A stretch of 64,000 nt of DNA from contig NZ_JAQMUE010000075.1 of the NCBI RefSeq assembly GCF_028330985.1, forward strand, positions 62,001-126,000. The letters run 5' to 3'. Under the pieces are notes generated by a model. The model saw nothing but the letters and a program-made list of their open reading frames with translations. It had not been told where the DNA came from and searched no databases. This document shows, piece after piece, positions 40,950 to 51,511 of the stretch. Made by a program: the position numbers and the translations under genes. How positions within the stretch are numbered: the stretch's first letter is position 1; every line of letters starts with the position of its first letter. The stretch is from Roseofilum reptotaenium CS-1145. Its GTDB lineage: Bacteria; Cyanobacteriota; Cyanobacteriia; Cyanobacteriales; Desertifilaceae.

Positions 40950-41038
40950 TATAGTCATTTTCATTAAGGGCGATCGATCGTCATAGATCGCCAACGGTGG
41001 TATCTGTAGGAGCAAAAAATATGCAAGCCCCTACAACC
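40950..41038. repeat. Right flanking repeat of the A/B module
   Basis: TATAGTCATTTTCATTAAG (40950-40968), then AACGGTGGTATCTGTAGG and a degenerate palindrome whose arms are GTAGGAGC and GCCCCTAC. It is related, in the same orientation, to 35923-36010; the pair brackets 5 kb of A/B genes. Confidence 0.6.
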
Positions 41039-41096
41039 CTAATTTGCACGGCAAAAGAGGTAAAACGACGAAGATATTCCTTTCGAGGATACTCTC

Positions 41097-42437
41097 ATGG
41101 ACAGCATGAAAAATAAGGACTCCAGCGATAAAAAAGGTTTTCCCAGTCCCGCGCGAAGCACTATTGTTTACACCCTATTATTTACCCTTAGTATCATTAT
41201 CATTAATCCTTGGGGAAGCAGTCGGGGAGAGATCTGGACTCAACCCAAATGTGCTGTACTGGCTCTGATTGCGATCTGCAATCTCTACCTACTGTGGAAA
41301 AGTGGGGAAACTCTACACATCCCCAAAAGCTGGTTTACCTCTAAACTTCTCTGGGAAATATTTCTGTTGATCGGATTCATTTCTACTCTCCTGAGTCCGT
41401 TTCCCATTCGATCGCTATTCGGTCAAGATCAGATGGGAGATGGTTGGCTCTACTGGTTGCTGATCGCAGCTTTCACTCTCAGTAATACCCTGGTTTTAAA
41501 ACGATATCCACAACTATTGCCCGCTCAACTCTACGGCTTTCTCATCGGTGGCATTCTTCTGGCTTTGAGTACCTTTCCCCAGTTGATTGACTGGCGTATT
41601 GATTACACGGCAACCACCGGACAATTACTGCGAGATCATATCCTCGTCAGCACTATTTTTCAGAATCATCAACCCATCGGTTTCTACTCCCATCGCGGCC
41701 ATGCTGCATTTGTGTTGGCAGCCCTTGGCGTGATGGCGGTTGCTTGCAGACAGCTCAGATGGGTATCGTTGCCAACAACCGTGACGATAATCATTCCGAT
41801 CGCGATCGCCCTATTTTTGGCCAATACTCGGATGGCTCTTGTTGCTTTCATCTTTGGCATTTTATACTTGTCAGGAAGGAAATACTATCGACGACTAATT
41901 CCCCTTATTTTGGTGGTCATACTGATGATTGGGGTCATGACTACCACCAGACAAATTTCAGGTTTGTCTGGGATTAAACAAATGACTTCAGACCGAATGT
42001 ACCTGTGGGAGTTAGCCACTCGTGGGATCGGCAAACGCCCTTTATTTGGCTGGGGTTTCAATGGTTTCGGCATTGCTTATCCCTATATCCGATCGCCAAA
42101 AGACACGCCCAATGTCGTCCGCTTGGGTCATTTAAGTTACGATGTAGTGAGTGAAAATGGCAGCCTGCGTACATTACCTTTGATTACCTATAAAGCTCAT
42201 AATCTCATTTTGGATACGATTTTATCCGTTGGCATTTTGGGAATGCTCTCTTATACGGCATTGTGGGGATATGGTATTTTCCTGGTTGTCCGATCGCCAA
42301 ACGGGAAACTGTTGGCAGTGGCGATCGCCTATTGGGTTTTCACTTTAACCTGGTTTGAATGCGCTCAATTTACCCATATAGCTTGCTGGACTCTATCTTT
42401 AGGCATAAATACAAGCAGTCAACCTATAGAAGAGTAA
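41097..42437 (+). CDS. O-antigen ligase/polymerase-like membrane protein
   Basis: A 446-aa protein with about eleven hydrophobic segments and a long outer loop in the second half that includes R-M-Y-L-W-E-L-A-T-R-G-I-G-K-R-P-L-F-G-W-G-F-N-G-F, the W-x-x-G/A-x4-PLxGWG pattern of Wzy/WaaL-type proteins, and a later H-N-L-I-L-D. These join lipid-linked glycans to acceptors or to each other. The acceptor here is unknown; cyanobacterial members are scattered through exopolysaccharide regions. GAGG lies eight nt before the ATG. It is convergent with smc, two bases apart. Confidence 0.8.
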   Translation: MDSMKNKDSSDKKGFPSPARSTIVYTLLFTLSIIIINPWGSSRGEIWTQPKCAVLALIAICNLYLLWKSGETLHIPKSWFTSKLLWEIFLLIGFISTLLSPFPIRSLFGQDQMGDGWLYWLLIAAFTLSNTLVLKRYPQLLPAQLYGFLIGGILLALSTFPQLIDWRIDYTATTGQLLRDHILVSTIFQNHQPIGFYSHRGHAAFVLAALGVMAVACRQLRWVSLPTTVTIIIPIAIALFLANTRMALVAFIFGILYLSGRKYYRRLIPLILVVILMIGVMTTTRQISGLSGIKQMTSDRMYLWELATRGIGKRPLFGWGFNGFGIAYPYIRSPKDTPNVVRLGHLSYDVVSENGSLRTLPLITYKAHNLILDTILSVGILGMLSYTALWGYGIFLVVRSPNGKLLAVAIAYWVFTLTWFECAQFTHIACWTLSLGINTSSQPIEE

Positions 42438-42438
42438 C

Positions 42439-45400
42439 CTAAGAAGCCACCTCACTGGTATTCGTAATGCCCAAAACTTGAGTAAATCCGCCTCTAGCTT
42501 GAGTCACGCCGATGGTGCGCTCCGAAGCTTCAATCATCGGACGACGGAGACTGACGACGATAAATTGGGCACTACCCAAACTTTGTTTTTTAATCATCTT
42601 CGAGAGCCGTTCCACATTCGCCCCATCGAGGAACATATCCACCTCATCAAAAGCATAGAATGGAGAAGGACGATAGCGCTGGAGGGCAAAAATAAAGCTC
42701 AGAGCAGTTAAGGATTTTTCACCTCCCGACATGGAAGCTAAACGCTGCACTGGTTTCCCTTTGGGATGGGCAATTAAATTCAGTCCGCCGCTAAAGGGAT
42801 CTTCAGCATTATCGAGTTGTAGATGTCCATCTCCTTCCGAGAGTTCGGCAAAGATCTGTTGGAAGTTTTCATTTACGGCATCAAAGGATTCCATAAACGC
42901 CCGAAAGCGCAGAGTCGTAAAGTTTTCTACCCTGAGCAGGAGTTCCGTGCGCTCTTTTTCCAGAATTGCCAATTTTTCGCTCAGGGCTTCCAGGCGTTCG
43001 GTGGTATGTTCGTATTCTTCGATCGCCAACATATTCACCGGTTCTAAGGCTTGTAATTGTTTTTGCAGTTGGCGCAGGGTTTGTTCGAGTTCCTTCATCT
43101 TCAGTTTTTCCGGAACTTCAGGCAACGGATCGGGCAACTCGGCTTTCACCTCTTGAATCTGGTTTTGCAGCGCAATCAGATTTTGGCGACGGGTATTTTG
43201 GTTTTCCGCTAGTTTCTGTTGTTGCCATTGCAATTGTTGACGGTTGAGATGCAATTGGCGCAAATTCTCTTCCACTGCATCCCTTTGTTGCTTTTCTGCA
43301 CCTAGGGTTTCTTCCAGGATTGCCAATTGCCCCGTCGTTTGCGCCATCTGCCCCTTAATATCTGCCTGTTGGCGACGAATGCGGGTATTTTGGCTCATGG
43401 TGGTAGACTCATTCTGCTTGAGTTCGTTAACCCGCTCTAAACCTTGGCGAATTTTCTCATTGGTGCGATCGCGTTTTTTATCCAATTCCTGTAACTGTTG
43501 TTCGCATCCTCTCAAAGCAAGTTCTCGCCGATCTAATAGACTTTCTTTTTCCCGCAGTTGCTCTTGAATCGCTTGCCATTCCTTCGGTGCTTGATTTTCT
43601 TCCAACTGAGCCAAAGAGTGACGATACTCATCCAGTTGGCTCTGTTGTTGAGGCAGTTCCCGATTCAAGTATTCTAAACGGGTGCGAGTTTGATTCAGGT
43701 CATGTTCTGTTTGCGCTAAGAGTTCGCGAGCGCGATCGCATTGTTGCTGCTCGCTTTGGATCTGTTTTCGGCATTGCTCCAGTTGCAATTGTTTTTCCCG
43801 GTGCTGCCCCCTAACCTCCATCAACTCCGCAGAGGCTTTTTTTGTCGCGTCTGACAAGTTTCCCAGTTCCACCTCAATTTGAGCCAAAAGTCCTTCAATC
43901 TCGTTTATCCGGTCTTCTAGCGCCCTCTGCTGGGCTGATTCAGAACTGGCTGCACCCATACCCAAGCGCAGGCTCGATCGCTGGGACTGACTGCCCCCCG
44001 TCATGGCTCCAGAGGCTTCCAGAAGTTCCCCGTCTAGGGTAACCATGCGCAGATTGCCAATATGGGGCCTTGCAGTGTTGAGGGTGGCAAACACGGCAGT
44101 GTTGCCGAAAACATAGGCAAAAATTGTGTCATAACGGGGGTCGCATTGAATCAGATTAACGGCATAGTCGAGAAAGCCTTCAGCGCTGAAACCGTTATCT
44201 GGACGGCGACCGGGGCGGATTTTGTTTAGGGGTAAGAACGTCGCGCGGCCGGCTCGTTTTTGTTTCAGGAGGGCGATCGCCTGGGCAGCTACGTTATCAT
44301 CTTCTACAACGATATTCCCCAATCGCGACCCAGCCGCAATTTCCAGCGCCAACTGATAGCGCTTGTCTACCTGGCCTAAACTGGCGACTAACCCATGAAC
44401 GCCAGGGATCTGGGTTTGCATAATCAGTTTACTGGCGTAAGTTCCCGCCGCCTCTTGCTGGGCCTGTACTTGCGCCTCTAGTTTATCGAGTTGTCGTTGT
44501 TTATCCCGTTGTTCATTCAGCAATCTTTTCTGAGTTTGCTGCTGGGTTTGCTGGTCATATTCTGCGGTGGAGAGAGTTTGAGCCACTACCTGAATGCGCT
44601 GGGATAACTCAATGACTTCCACTTCCAACCCAGTCGCGCTTTCATGTTGGCTGGCAATATTCGGTTCTAGGGTGGCAATGCGAGTATTCTGTTCTTCTAG
44701 GGTACGGGTTAATTGGCTTTGGCGCTCCGTCAGTTGTGCTTGTTCTGTGCGTTGGGGTTCTAGGGTTTTGAGAATCTCTTCAATATTGTGATTCAAAGCC
44801 GTTTGGCGATCGACCCATTCTTGAGAAGCGCTGGCGATCGCCTGGGCTTGTTCCCGCGTTTCGGTTAAACTAGCCTGAGCCTGATCGCGACTATCTTGCA
44901 ATCCCGACAAAGCCTGAGTCTCCAAATTATATTGATGCTGAATGGTTTCCAGGGTTTGCCGGTCTTCATGAATTTCCTGCTCCGTTTTTTCCCGATGGTG
45001 TTTTAACTGTTGTTCGGTGGTTTCAAGTTCCTGTTGCCGAGTTTCCAGTTGACTCAGTTGCGCTTGTTGAGTTGCCAACGTAGACTGGAGCGCTAATAAC
45101 TGTTCTTCCCCCAAAGACTTCACCCGTGCATTCAGTCCATCGAGTTCTTCACTTACCTGGGAAATTTGAGTATTCAGTGCTTCTAAGTTATCCTGAAATT
45201 CACCTTGAGTGCGATCGCCCGCTTCAATCGCTTCCCTCAGTTTTCCTTCCTCCGCACGCAAAGAGCGCCAGCGCAACACCGCTTCCCACTCCTGTTTCTG
45301 CAACAGTTCCGTGCGTAGGGTTTGGTATTTTTCTGCTTTCGCCCGATCTTTGGCCAGGCGATCGCGCTGGGAAATCAACTCCTGTTCTATAATCCGAGAA

Positions 45401-46023
45401 TTCTCTTCCTTCTCCTTAACTTCCGTTAACTTCTCCTTCGCCAAATCAATCTTACGGTCAAACTGAGCCACCCCTGCCAACTCATCAATGATTTCCCGTC
45501 TCGCCTTCCCATTCATCGAGATAATACTCGTCACATCCCCTTGAAGCACCACATTATAGCCTTCCGGATAGATCCTCAGCCGGTTTAGATGCTCATGTAA
45601 CTGAGTTAAGGTGCAAGCCTCCCCATTCATATAATAGGTTGACGTATAGGTTCCGGCTGGCGTAACCCGCAGGCGGCGCGTAATATGCCATTCTGGGTCT
45701 AATTCTATTTCACCCTCTGGATCTTCTTCCTCCTCCCAGATGCTGCGCTCCACATCCGAAACATCCAACGTAACCGTCACACTCGCTTCCACCGTTGCTT
45801 TCCGTTTCTCCCCCTTTGCATGGTTCACCAGATCCGGCAGCCGTTCCGCTCGCATCCCCTTCGAGCTGGATAAGCCCAAACAAAACAGCAGAGCATCTAA
45901 GATATTAGACTTTCCCGACCCATTCGGCCCGGAAATCACGGTAAACCCAGGTAACAACGGCACAGCCGTTGTTCCCCCAAAGGATTTGAAGTTGGTCAGT
46001 TGCACGCCCTTAACGTGAACCAT
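42439..46023 (-). CDS. smc: Chromosome segregation protein SMC
   Basis: A 1194-aa SMC: an N-terminal ATPase half with F-K-S-F-G and Walker A G-P-N-G-S-G-K-S-N, two long coiled coils around a hinge (about 520-670, including G-N-I-V-V-E-D-D and G-A-M-T-G-G), and a C-terminal half with the signature M-S-G-G-E-K-S-L-T-A-L and Walker B Y-A-F-D-E-V-D-M-F-L-D. With ScpA/ScpB it loads at parS and organises the chromosome. All parts are present and the length is normal. Confidence 0.97.
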   Translation of the reverse strand: MVHVKGVQLTNFKSFGGTTAVPLLPGFTVISGPNGSGKSNILDALLFCLGLSSSKGMRAERLPDLVNHAKGEKRKATVEASVTVTLDVSDVERSIWEEEEDPEGEIELDPEWHITRRLRVTPAGTYTSTYYMNGEACTLTQLHEHLNRLRIYPEGYNVVLQGDVTSIISMNGKARREIIDELAGVAQFDRKIDLAKEKLTEVKEKEENSRIIEQELISQRDRLAKDRAKAEKYQTLRTELLQKQEWEAVLRWRSLRAEEGKLREAIEAGDRTQGEFQDNLEALNTQISQVSEELDGLNARVKSLGEEQLLALQSTLATQQAQLSQLETRQQELETTEQQLKHHREKTEQEIHEDRQTLETIQHQYNLETQALSGLQDSRDQAQASLTETREQAQAIASASQEWVDRQTALNHNIEEILKTLEPQRTEQAQLTERQSQLTRTLEEQNTRIATLEPNIASQHESATGLEVEVIELSQRIQVVAQTLSTAEYDQQTQQQTQKRLLNEQRDKQRQLDKLEAQVQAQQEAAGTYASKLIMQTQIPGVHGLVASLGQVDKRYQLALEIAAGSRLGNIVVEDDNVAAQAIALLKQKRAGRATFLPLNKIRPGRRPDNGFSAEGFLDYAVNLIQCDPRYDTIFAYVFGNTAVFATLNTARPHIGNLRMVTLDGELLEASGAMTGGSQSQRSSLRLGMGAASSESAQQRALEDRINEIEGLLAQIEVELGNLSDATKKASAELMEVRGQHREKQLQLEQCRKQIQSEQQQCDRARELLAQTEHDLNQTRTRLEYLNRELPQQQSQLDEYRHSLAQLEENQAPKEWQAIQEQLREKESLLDRRELALRGCEQQLQELDKKRDRTNEKIRQGLERVNELKQNESTTMSQNTRIRRQQADIKGQMAQTTGQLAILEETLGAEKQQRDAVEENLRQLHLNRQQLQWQQQKLAENQNTRRQNLIALQNQIQEVKAELPDPLPEVPEKLKMKELEQTLRQLQKQLQALEPVNMLAIEEYEHTTERLEALSEKLAILEKERTELLLRVENFTTLRFRAFMESFDAVNENFQQIFAELSEGDGHLQLDNAEDPFSGGLNLIAHPKGKPVQRLASMSGGEKSLTALSFIFALQRYRPSPFYAFDEVDMFLDGANVERLSKMIKKQSLGSAQFIVVSLRRPMIEASERTIGVTQARGGFTQVLGITNTSEVAS

Positions 46024-46472
46024 AGGATTGAGTGTTTAGACGGATTGAGGTTACTTCAATAAGAGTAGCGTAGGATTGACGAGAATGGATAATGAAGGCT
46101 CACCCATCCATTGATCGATTGGCTCTAAGGGCGATCGCGTGGAGATTTAAACCGAGTTTCTCTCAGGAGCTTGGATCGGGTTCTCAAGGTAGCCACAAAC
46201 CTGGTTTCTTTGTTGGTTGCGATCGCCAGATCTCCTCAATGATTCACTCTAGTGCAATTAGGGGACACAGGGGGAGTTTGCCTATTGGCTAGCGCAAAGC
46301 GCTATCTCTTAATTCTCTTTTTGTAGTATTATTTTTTACTTAAATTGCCAAATTAGAAGGAACAACTGAAGAGATTGAAAAGCATTGACCCTCTCTTTCC
46401 TGCAACTTAGGAAAAGGGAGGATCAACAAGAGTTACAGGATCGGGCAAATTGCCCGTTGTTCCCAAGCTAGA
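46024..46472. other. Intergenic stretch between smc and pgk
   Basis: It holds the smc upstream region, a small TAGCGC/GCGCTA hairpin near 46289-46303 of the dispersed TATAGCGC family, and a CGGGCAA/TGCCCG hairpin near 46443-46457, possibly the end of the pgk transcript. Short frames here are not protein-like. Confidence 0.35.
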
Positions 46473-47675
46473 TTAAGCTTCATCTAAAGCAGCAATACCG
46501 GGAAGTTCCTTACCTTCGAGCAGTTCCAAACTTGCGCCGCCACCGGTAGAAATGTGACTCATTTGATCGGCAACACCGACTTTTTCCACTGCCGCAACGG
46601 AATCGCCACCGCCGATAATGGTAGAAGCGCCGGTTTTGGTCAGTTCAGCCAAGGAGCGAGCGATCGCCTCTGTACCCTTAGCAAAGTTCTCAAACTCGAA
46701 TACACCCATTGGCCCATTCCAGATTACTGTCTTACAATCAGCTAAAGCCGCCTTAAAGGTTTCCACCGAATCCGGGCCAATATCGAGTCCCATCCAACCA
46801 TCAGGAATTTCCTCAACACTTACGGTTTGGGACTTGGCATCAGCCGCAAAATTATCCGCTACCACCACATCTGTGGGTAACAACAAAGCTACTCCCCGCT
46901 CTTTTGCCTTGGCTTCTAAAGCTTTGGCTAATTCCAGCTTATCTTCTTCCACCAAAGACTTACCGACATTCATGCCTCGCGCTTTATAGAATGTGAAGAT
47001 CATGCCCCCACCAATCAGGAGCTTATCGCATTTTTCCAATAGGGTTTCAATAACACCAATCTTGCTTGATACTTTCGATCCGCCAATAATAGCGGCTAAG
47101 GGTCGTTGGGGACTTTCGATCGCTGCTTGCAGATACTGTAGTTCCTTCTCAATCAAAAATCCAGCGACTGAAGGCTTCAGGTATTGGGTTACCCCTTCTG
47201 TAGATGCATGGGCCCGGTGAGCTGTTCCAAAGGCATCATTAACATAAAGATCGGCAATAGAAGCTAACTGTTTCACAAACTCTGGGTCATTCGCTTCTTC
47301 TCCAGCATGGAAGCGCACATTTTCCAGTAGTACCACATCGCCATCGTTCATGCTGGCAACCGCAGCCGCGACTTCATCACCAATACAATCATTCGTTTTC
47401 TTCACCTCTTTACCCAGAAGTTCAGACAGCCGTTGAGCGACTGGAGTCAAACGCATGGACTCATTCACTTTTCCCTTGGGTCGGCCGAAGTGAGAGGTTA
47501 AAATAACTTTAGCCCCCTTGCCCGTCAAATCCTGTATGGTAGGGAGAGCGGCACGGATACGAGTATCATCAGTGATAGACCCATTATCAATGGGGACATT
47601 GAAATCCGCCCGCATGAGTACCTTCTTACCAGAGAGGTCAGAAGCCGACAAATTGGCGATCGTTTTCTTGGGCAC
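46473..47675 (-). CDS. pgk: Phosphoglycerate kinase
   Basis: A 400-aa kinase that interconverts 3-phosphoglycerate and 1,3-bisphosphoglycerate in the Calvin cycle and glycolysis. Motifs include [10 protein letters not shown] near residue 20, [10 protein letters not shown], the hinge [17 protein letters not shown] and the C-terminal G-G-G-D-S-V-A-A. The GTG at 47675 is chosen because AGGAGG lies 8-9 nt upstream and it gives the usual N-terminus (P-K-K-T-I-A-N-L); a frame to 47732 is longer but non-conserved. It is divergent from the stress protein, about 90 bp away. Confidence 0.97.
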   Translation of the reverse strand: MPKKTIANLSASDLSGKKVLMRADFNVPIDNGSITDDTRIRAALPTIQDLTGKGAKVILTSHFGRPKGKVNESMRLTPVAQRLSELLGKEVKKTNDCIGDEVAAAVASMNDGDVVLLENVRFHAGEEANDPEFVKQLASIADLYVNDAFGTAHRAHASTEGVTQYLKPSVAGFLIEKELQYLQAAIESPQRPLAAIIGGSKVSSKIGVIETLLEKCDKLLIGGGMIFTFYKARGMNVGKSLVEEDKLELAKALEAKAKERGVALLLPTDVVVADNFAADAKSQTVSVEEIPDGWMGLDIGPDSVETFKAALADCKTVIWNGPMGVFEFENFAKGTEAIARSLAELTKTGASTIIGGGDSVAAVEKVGVADQMSHISTGGGASLELLEGKELPGIAALDEA

Positions 47676-47767
47676 AGGATAAACCTCCTTCAAAAAATTT
47701 TTCGTTATGTTTTTGATTACGCCATCGTCCACATTGTATAGGAGTCCGTGTCTCGGAGGTAAGACCT

Positions 47768-48178
47768 ATGTTTAAGACTGTTCTCTTTCCGATTAACAAA
47801 AGCCAAGAAACCTTAGCAGCCACTGAGGTCGTGATGGATATTGTCAAAACCTATGGCTCTCATCTGATGCTGCTCTCTGTCCTGGAGAATGAGGTGACCG
47901 AAGAAGATGGGTCGAGAGACCCGATGACCTCCCATGAGCAAATTGCTGAACTTTTAAATAAAGTCCAAAGTGGCTTTTCTAAGAATGGCATTGAGGCTCA
48001 AATCCTGGAACGGCAAGGGAACCCGGCTTTTACTATCTGCGATGTCGCCGATGAAATGGATGTCAAGCTGATTATCATGGGAAGTCGGGGGGTTGGTCTG
48101 ACGGAAGAAGGGCCAAAGGATAGTATTACCAATCAGGTGATTAACCTTTCTCCTTGTCCCGTCTTGATTATTCCCTAA
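47768..48178 (+). CDS. Universal stress protein, UspA family
   Basis: A 136-aa single USP domain: V-L-F-P-I-N-K-S at the start, D-V-K-L-I-I-M-G-S-R-G at about 97-107, and the end L-S-P-C-P-V-L-I-I-P. The usual G-x2-G-x9-G-S/T ATP-binding motif is altered (G-S-R-G-V-G-L-T-E-E-G-P-K-D-S-I-T), so ATP binding is possible but not certain. Role unknown. ylqF follows after 25 bp in the same direction. Confidence 0.9.
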   Translation: MFKTVLFPINKSQETLAATEVVMDIVKTYGSHLMLLSVLENEVTEEDGSRDPMTSHEQIAELLNKVQSGFSKNGIEAQILERQGNPAFTICDVADEMDVKLIIMGSRGVGLTEEGPKDSITNQVINLSPCPVLIIP

Positions 48179-48203
48179 TGTTCCTGATTTTTTCATTCTG
48201 ATT

Positions 48204-49049
48204 ATGATTCAATGGTATCCCGGACATATTGCTAAGGCAGAACGTTCTCTAGCTGAACAACTCAAACGGGTTGATGTGGTCTTAGATGTTCGGGATATTC
48301 GCATTCCCCTGACGACGCAACACCCGAAGCTGAAGGAGTGGGTCGCTAGTCGGGAGCGGGTGCTGGTGCTGAACCGGATGGATATGATTTCCCCAGAGAT
48401 GCAGGATTTATGGTTGCAGTGGTTTACGGATCGCCAAGAGAAGCCCTATTTTACCAATGCTAAATTGGGTAAGGGAATTCGAGAAGTGACCCAAGCGGCG
48501 ATCGCCGCTGGTGCAGCGATGAATGAACGCCGACGTAACCGGGGAATGCGTCCGCGTCCCGTGCGAGCAGTGGTTGTGGGATTTCCCAATGTGGGTAAAT
48601 CGGCCTTAATTAACCGGCTCTTGAACCGCAAAGTGGTTCACAGTGCAGCGCGTCCAGGGATCACTCGGCAATTACGCTGGATTAAAATTTCTGCTGATAT
48701 TGAGTTATTAGATGCTCCTGGAGTAATTCCAGCGCGGTTAGAAGATCAACGAGATGCGGTGAAGTTAGCCATTTGTGACGATATTGGTGAAGCCAGTTAT
48801 GATAATCAACGGGTGGCGATCGCCCTGTTGGACTTATTGCACCAACTGAATGCCCATGTTAATACCTTGGATAAACTGCGATCTCGCTATCAAGTCGAGC
48901 CTGAAAACCTCTCTAGTGAAGACTATTTACATACCCTTGCCCAAACCAAATATCTCGGAGATTTAGAACGCGCTGCTTGTCAACTGCTCACCGACTTTCG
49001 TAAAGGTCACTTAGGGTTATTCTCCCTGGAATTACCCCCTTTGCGATAA
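48204..49049 (+). CDS. ylqF: Ribosome-assembly GTPase YlqF/RbgA
   Basis: A 281-aa circularly permuted GTPase: the G4 motif N-R-M-D comes first (about 58), then G1 G-F-P-N-V-G-K-S (about 125), G2 with R-P-G-I-T-R, and G3 D-A-P-G-V. The N-terminal W-Y-P-G-H-I-A-K-A is family-typical. It helps late assembly of the 50S subunit. The C-terminal domain is complete. Probably co-transcribed with the Usp gene. Confidence 0.93.
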   Translation: MIQWYPGHIAKAERSLAEQLKRVDVVLDVRDIRIPLTTQHPKLKEWVASRERVLVLNRMDMISPEMQDLWLQWFTDRQEKPYFTNAKLGKGIREVTQAAIAAGAAMNERRRNRGMRPRPVRAVVVGFPNVGKSALINRLLNRKVVHSAARPGITRQLRWIKISADIELLDAPGVIPARLEDQRDAVKLAICDDIGEASYDNQRVAIALLDLLHQLNAHVNTLDKLRSRYQVEPENLSSEDYLHTLAQTKYLGDLERAACQLLTDFRKGHLGLFSLELPPLR

Positions 49050-49161
49050 TCTTCTATAATCTCAAGGCCAGCACTCAGTACAATAGACCTCTTACATAAG
49101 CAGGTAGAAGATATAAGATTAACTCAGGGTTTGTATGATTTAGCACAGGGAGCCAATTCTA

Positions 49162-51387
49162 ATGGCCGATCGTTTTTTTCACCCCCCTAAAACGGTTCCT
49201 TTATCCATCTATATTCTTGTGCCTGTGGTATTGCCTATCCTGGTGGCAATGACACTCACCGGATGGCTCTCCCTACGTCAAAACCATCAGTTAGTCCAAC
49301 AATTATCCCTGCAATGGATGCAGGAAGTAGCCGATAGCCTAGAAACAAGACTTACCCTGAATCTCGATTTTCCTCAAGAGCTACTCAACTCCTATCCCAC
49401 CCTTCCCTTAGATGATAAGAGTGCTTTATCCAATCAAAACTGTTTTTGGCCTTTCCTCAACAGTTTTCCCCACCTTCAAGGTATTTATTTAGGATTACAC
49501 GATAACGGAGACCTGCTAGCTATTCATCGTACAGAAAATGGTGAAACAATTTGTACCCAAGCTAATCGTGAAACAGAGCAACGTTTATTGTCTTATCGTC
49601 TCAACGATCAAGGTGAAATCCAAGAGCAAATTCAGGCTGCTTCTACTCCCTATGATGTGCGCCAAGAATTTTGGTATAAAAACAGCTTAATTGAAGACAA
49701 CCCGACAATAACCATTATACCATCCCCTTCCCACGCTAAGAACTCTGTCCATCTCCAACTCAAGCAACCTTTATACAACACTGAACAAGAATTAGTTGCG
49801 GTCAGTAGAATGGATTTTAATCTCGATTTATTTCTTGATTATATTCAAGAAAAATCTAGGAATTTTTCCGCAAATATTCTTGTTTTTGATCCACAGCTAA
49901 ACCCCTTAAATCACTCTGCATTGACTTCTGAGAAACAAAACGCTCTCGACTCCGAGTTAGTGCCTGAAATTCAAAATCATCTCCAGAATCCATCCAGCGA
50001 TCGACTGCAAATCATTAACCACAATAAACAAAACTATTGGATTTTAAGTTCTCCCTATCATTGGCCTGGCGAGCAGCAATGGTGGATCGCTATCATAGTC
50101 CCGGAACAACAAATATTTAAAACCGTACAAATCAATTTTCGTAATCATCTCTTGATTAATTTATCTGCATTATTAATCGCTATCACTTGGGGAGGGTTCT
50201 GTCTTTATAAGGTGAGCTATGTTCTCAATCAGTTGAGCCAGAACGTGGAAGAAGCTCTGTATGGAAACTTGCACCTTAAAAGTTGGAATAAATCTATCGT
50301 TGATCCTCTAGATAGATTAATTAATCGTGCGCAAAGGCTATCTGATTATGGCTCTCAAATCATGGAGTCAATCCAAGAGGAAAATAAACGCTTATTAGAC
50401 AAAGTAGATTCGGGGACGAATTTATTGATAGAAGCGGTAGAAAAAGCCGATCAAGCCAACCTGAAATTACAACAATCTCAATCCCTGTTAGAAAGTATTA
50501 TTAACAGTTCCATGGACGGGATTATGGCGTTTCAGTCTATCCGAGATCAGCGCGGTAGTATTGTTGATTTTGAATGGATTGTTTGCAATCAGGTTTCTGC
50601 CTACTTTTTTCACATAAAAACAGTTAATCTAGTGGGTAAATCTTGGCTTCAAGAAATAAAAAGCCCTAACCTAAGAAGCTTGTTCGATCATTATGTGAGT
50701 GTGGTGGAAACAGGTAGAAATGTAGAATTAGAGTTTCCCTATGATTATCAAACAGAACGGGCTTGGTTTCATGTTATTGCGGTCAAACTAGGGGATGGCT
50801 TATCCGTGAACTTTCGGGATATTACTGACCGTAAAAAATCTGTGTTTGAACTGCGTAAAATGCTCGATGAAGTGCATAAACTTGCCAATACAGACGGCTT
50901 AACCAAAGTGGCTAACCGTCGTCAATTTGATGAATGTCTCTATCAAGAATGGTTACGTTTAAAACGCGATTGCTTACCCCTATCCATCATTTTATGTGAT
51001 GTGGATTACTTTAAGCTCTATAATGACACTTATGGGCACCAAGCGGGGGATGACTGCCTGATCCAAGTTGCTCGCGCCATTCAACATTCAGTCCGACGCG
51101 CTAGTGATGTTGTTGCTCGATATGGAGGAGAAGAATTTGTTGTCCTGCTTCCGAATACGTCAGAAGACGGGGCAAAAGTGGTTGCCCAGTTAATTCAGTC
51201 CAAAATGGAAGATTTGCAAATTCCCCATGAAAGCTCGAAAGTGGCTTCAACTGTGACGATTAGCTTGGGGATTGCCACCTTAGTTCCTACCGCACAACTA
51301 TCTAAAGAAAGCTTGATTGCTCTAGCGGATGAAGCCTTATATGAAGCTAAGGAACAAGGACGAAATCAATTTGTAGTCAAATCTTAA
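49162..51387 (+). CDS. Membrane diguanylate cyclase with periplasmic sensor and PAS domain
   Basis: A 741-aa protein. A membrane helix at about 13-37 and another near 328-350 bracket a large periplasmic region, probably a double-Cache sensor. Then come a coiled coil, a PAS domain (about 435-560, S-S-M-D-G-I-M-A-F) and a C-terminal GGDEF domain. The active site is G-G-E-E-F, with the product-binding RxxD (R-A-S-D) in the usual place just before it, so it should make c-di-GMP with feedback inhibition. The ligand is unknown; by family, c-di-GMP controls motility, pili or matrix. It lies 113 bp after ylqF and may have its own promoter. Confidence 0.9.
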   Translation: MADRFFHPPKTVPLSIYILVPVVLPILVAMTLTGWLSLRQNHQLVQQLSLQWMQEVADSLETRLTLNLDFPQELLNSYPTLPLDDKSALSNQNCFWPFLNSFPHLQGIYLGLHDNGDLLAIHRTENGETICTQANRETEQRLLSYRLNDQGEIQEQIQAASTPYDVRQEFWYKNSLIEDNPTITIIPSPSHAKNSVHLQLKQPLYNTEQELVAVSRMDFNLDLFLDYIQEKSRNFSANILVFDPQLNPLNHSALTSEKQNALDSELVPEIQNHLQNPSSDRLQIINHNKQNYWILSSPYHWPGEQQWWIAIIVPEQQIFKTVQINFRNHLLINLSALLIAITWGGFCLYKVSYVLNQLSQNVEEALYGNLHLKSWNKSIVDPLDRLINRAQRLSDYGSQIMESIQEENKRLLDKVDSGTNLLIEAVEKADQANLKLQQSQSLLESIINSSMDGIMAFQSIRDQRGSIVDFEWIVCNQVSAYFFHIKTVNLVGKSWLQEIKSPNLRSLFDHYVSVVETGRNVELEFPYDYQTERAWFHVIAVKLGDGLSVNFRDITDRKKSVFELRKMLDEVHKLANTDGLTKVANRRQFDECLYQEWLRLKRDCLPLSIILCDVDYFKLYNDTYGHQAGDDCLIQVARAIQHSVRRASDVVARYGGEEFVVLLPNTSEDGAKVVAQLIQSKMEDLQIPHESSKVASTVTISLGIATLVPTAQLSKESLIALADEALYEAKEQGRNQFVVKS

Positions 51388-51511
51388 TCTGGGGCAGGTA
51401 ACGTAACAAAATGTTGCAAGTCTTTGAAAACTATTGAGAAATGGGCCAAAGTCCTCTACTGCCTTTACCCTGGTTCATTAAAATAATGTTAACTTTCCCC
51501 AATACCAACTT

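Noticed and set aside
46092-46292. Short frame between smc and pgk
   Set aside because: No start signal and no protein-like composition.
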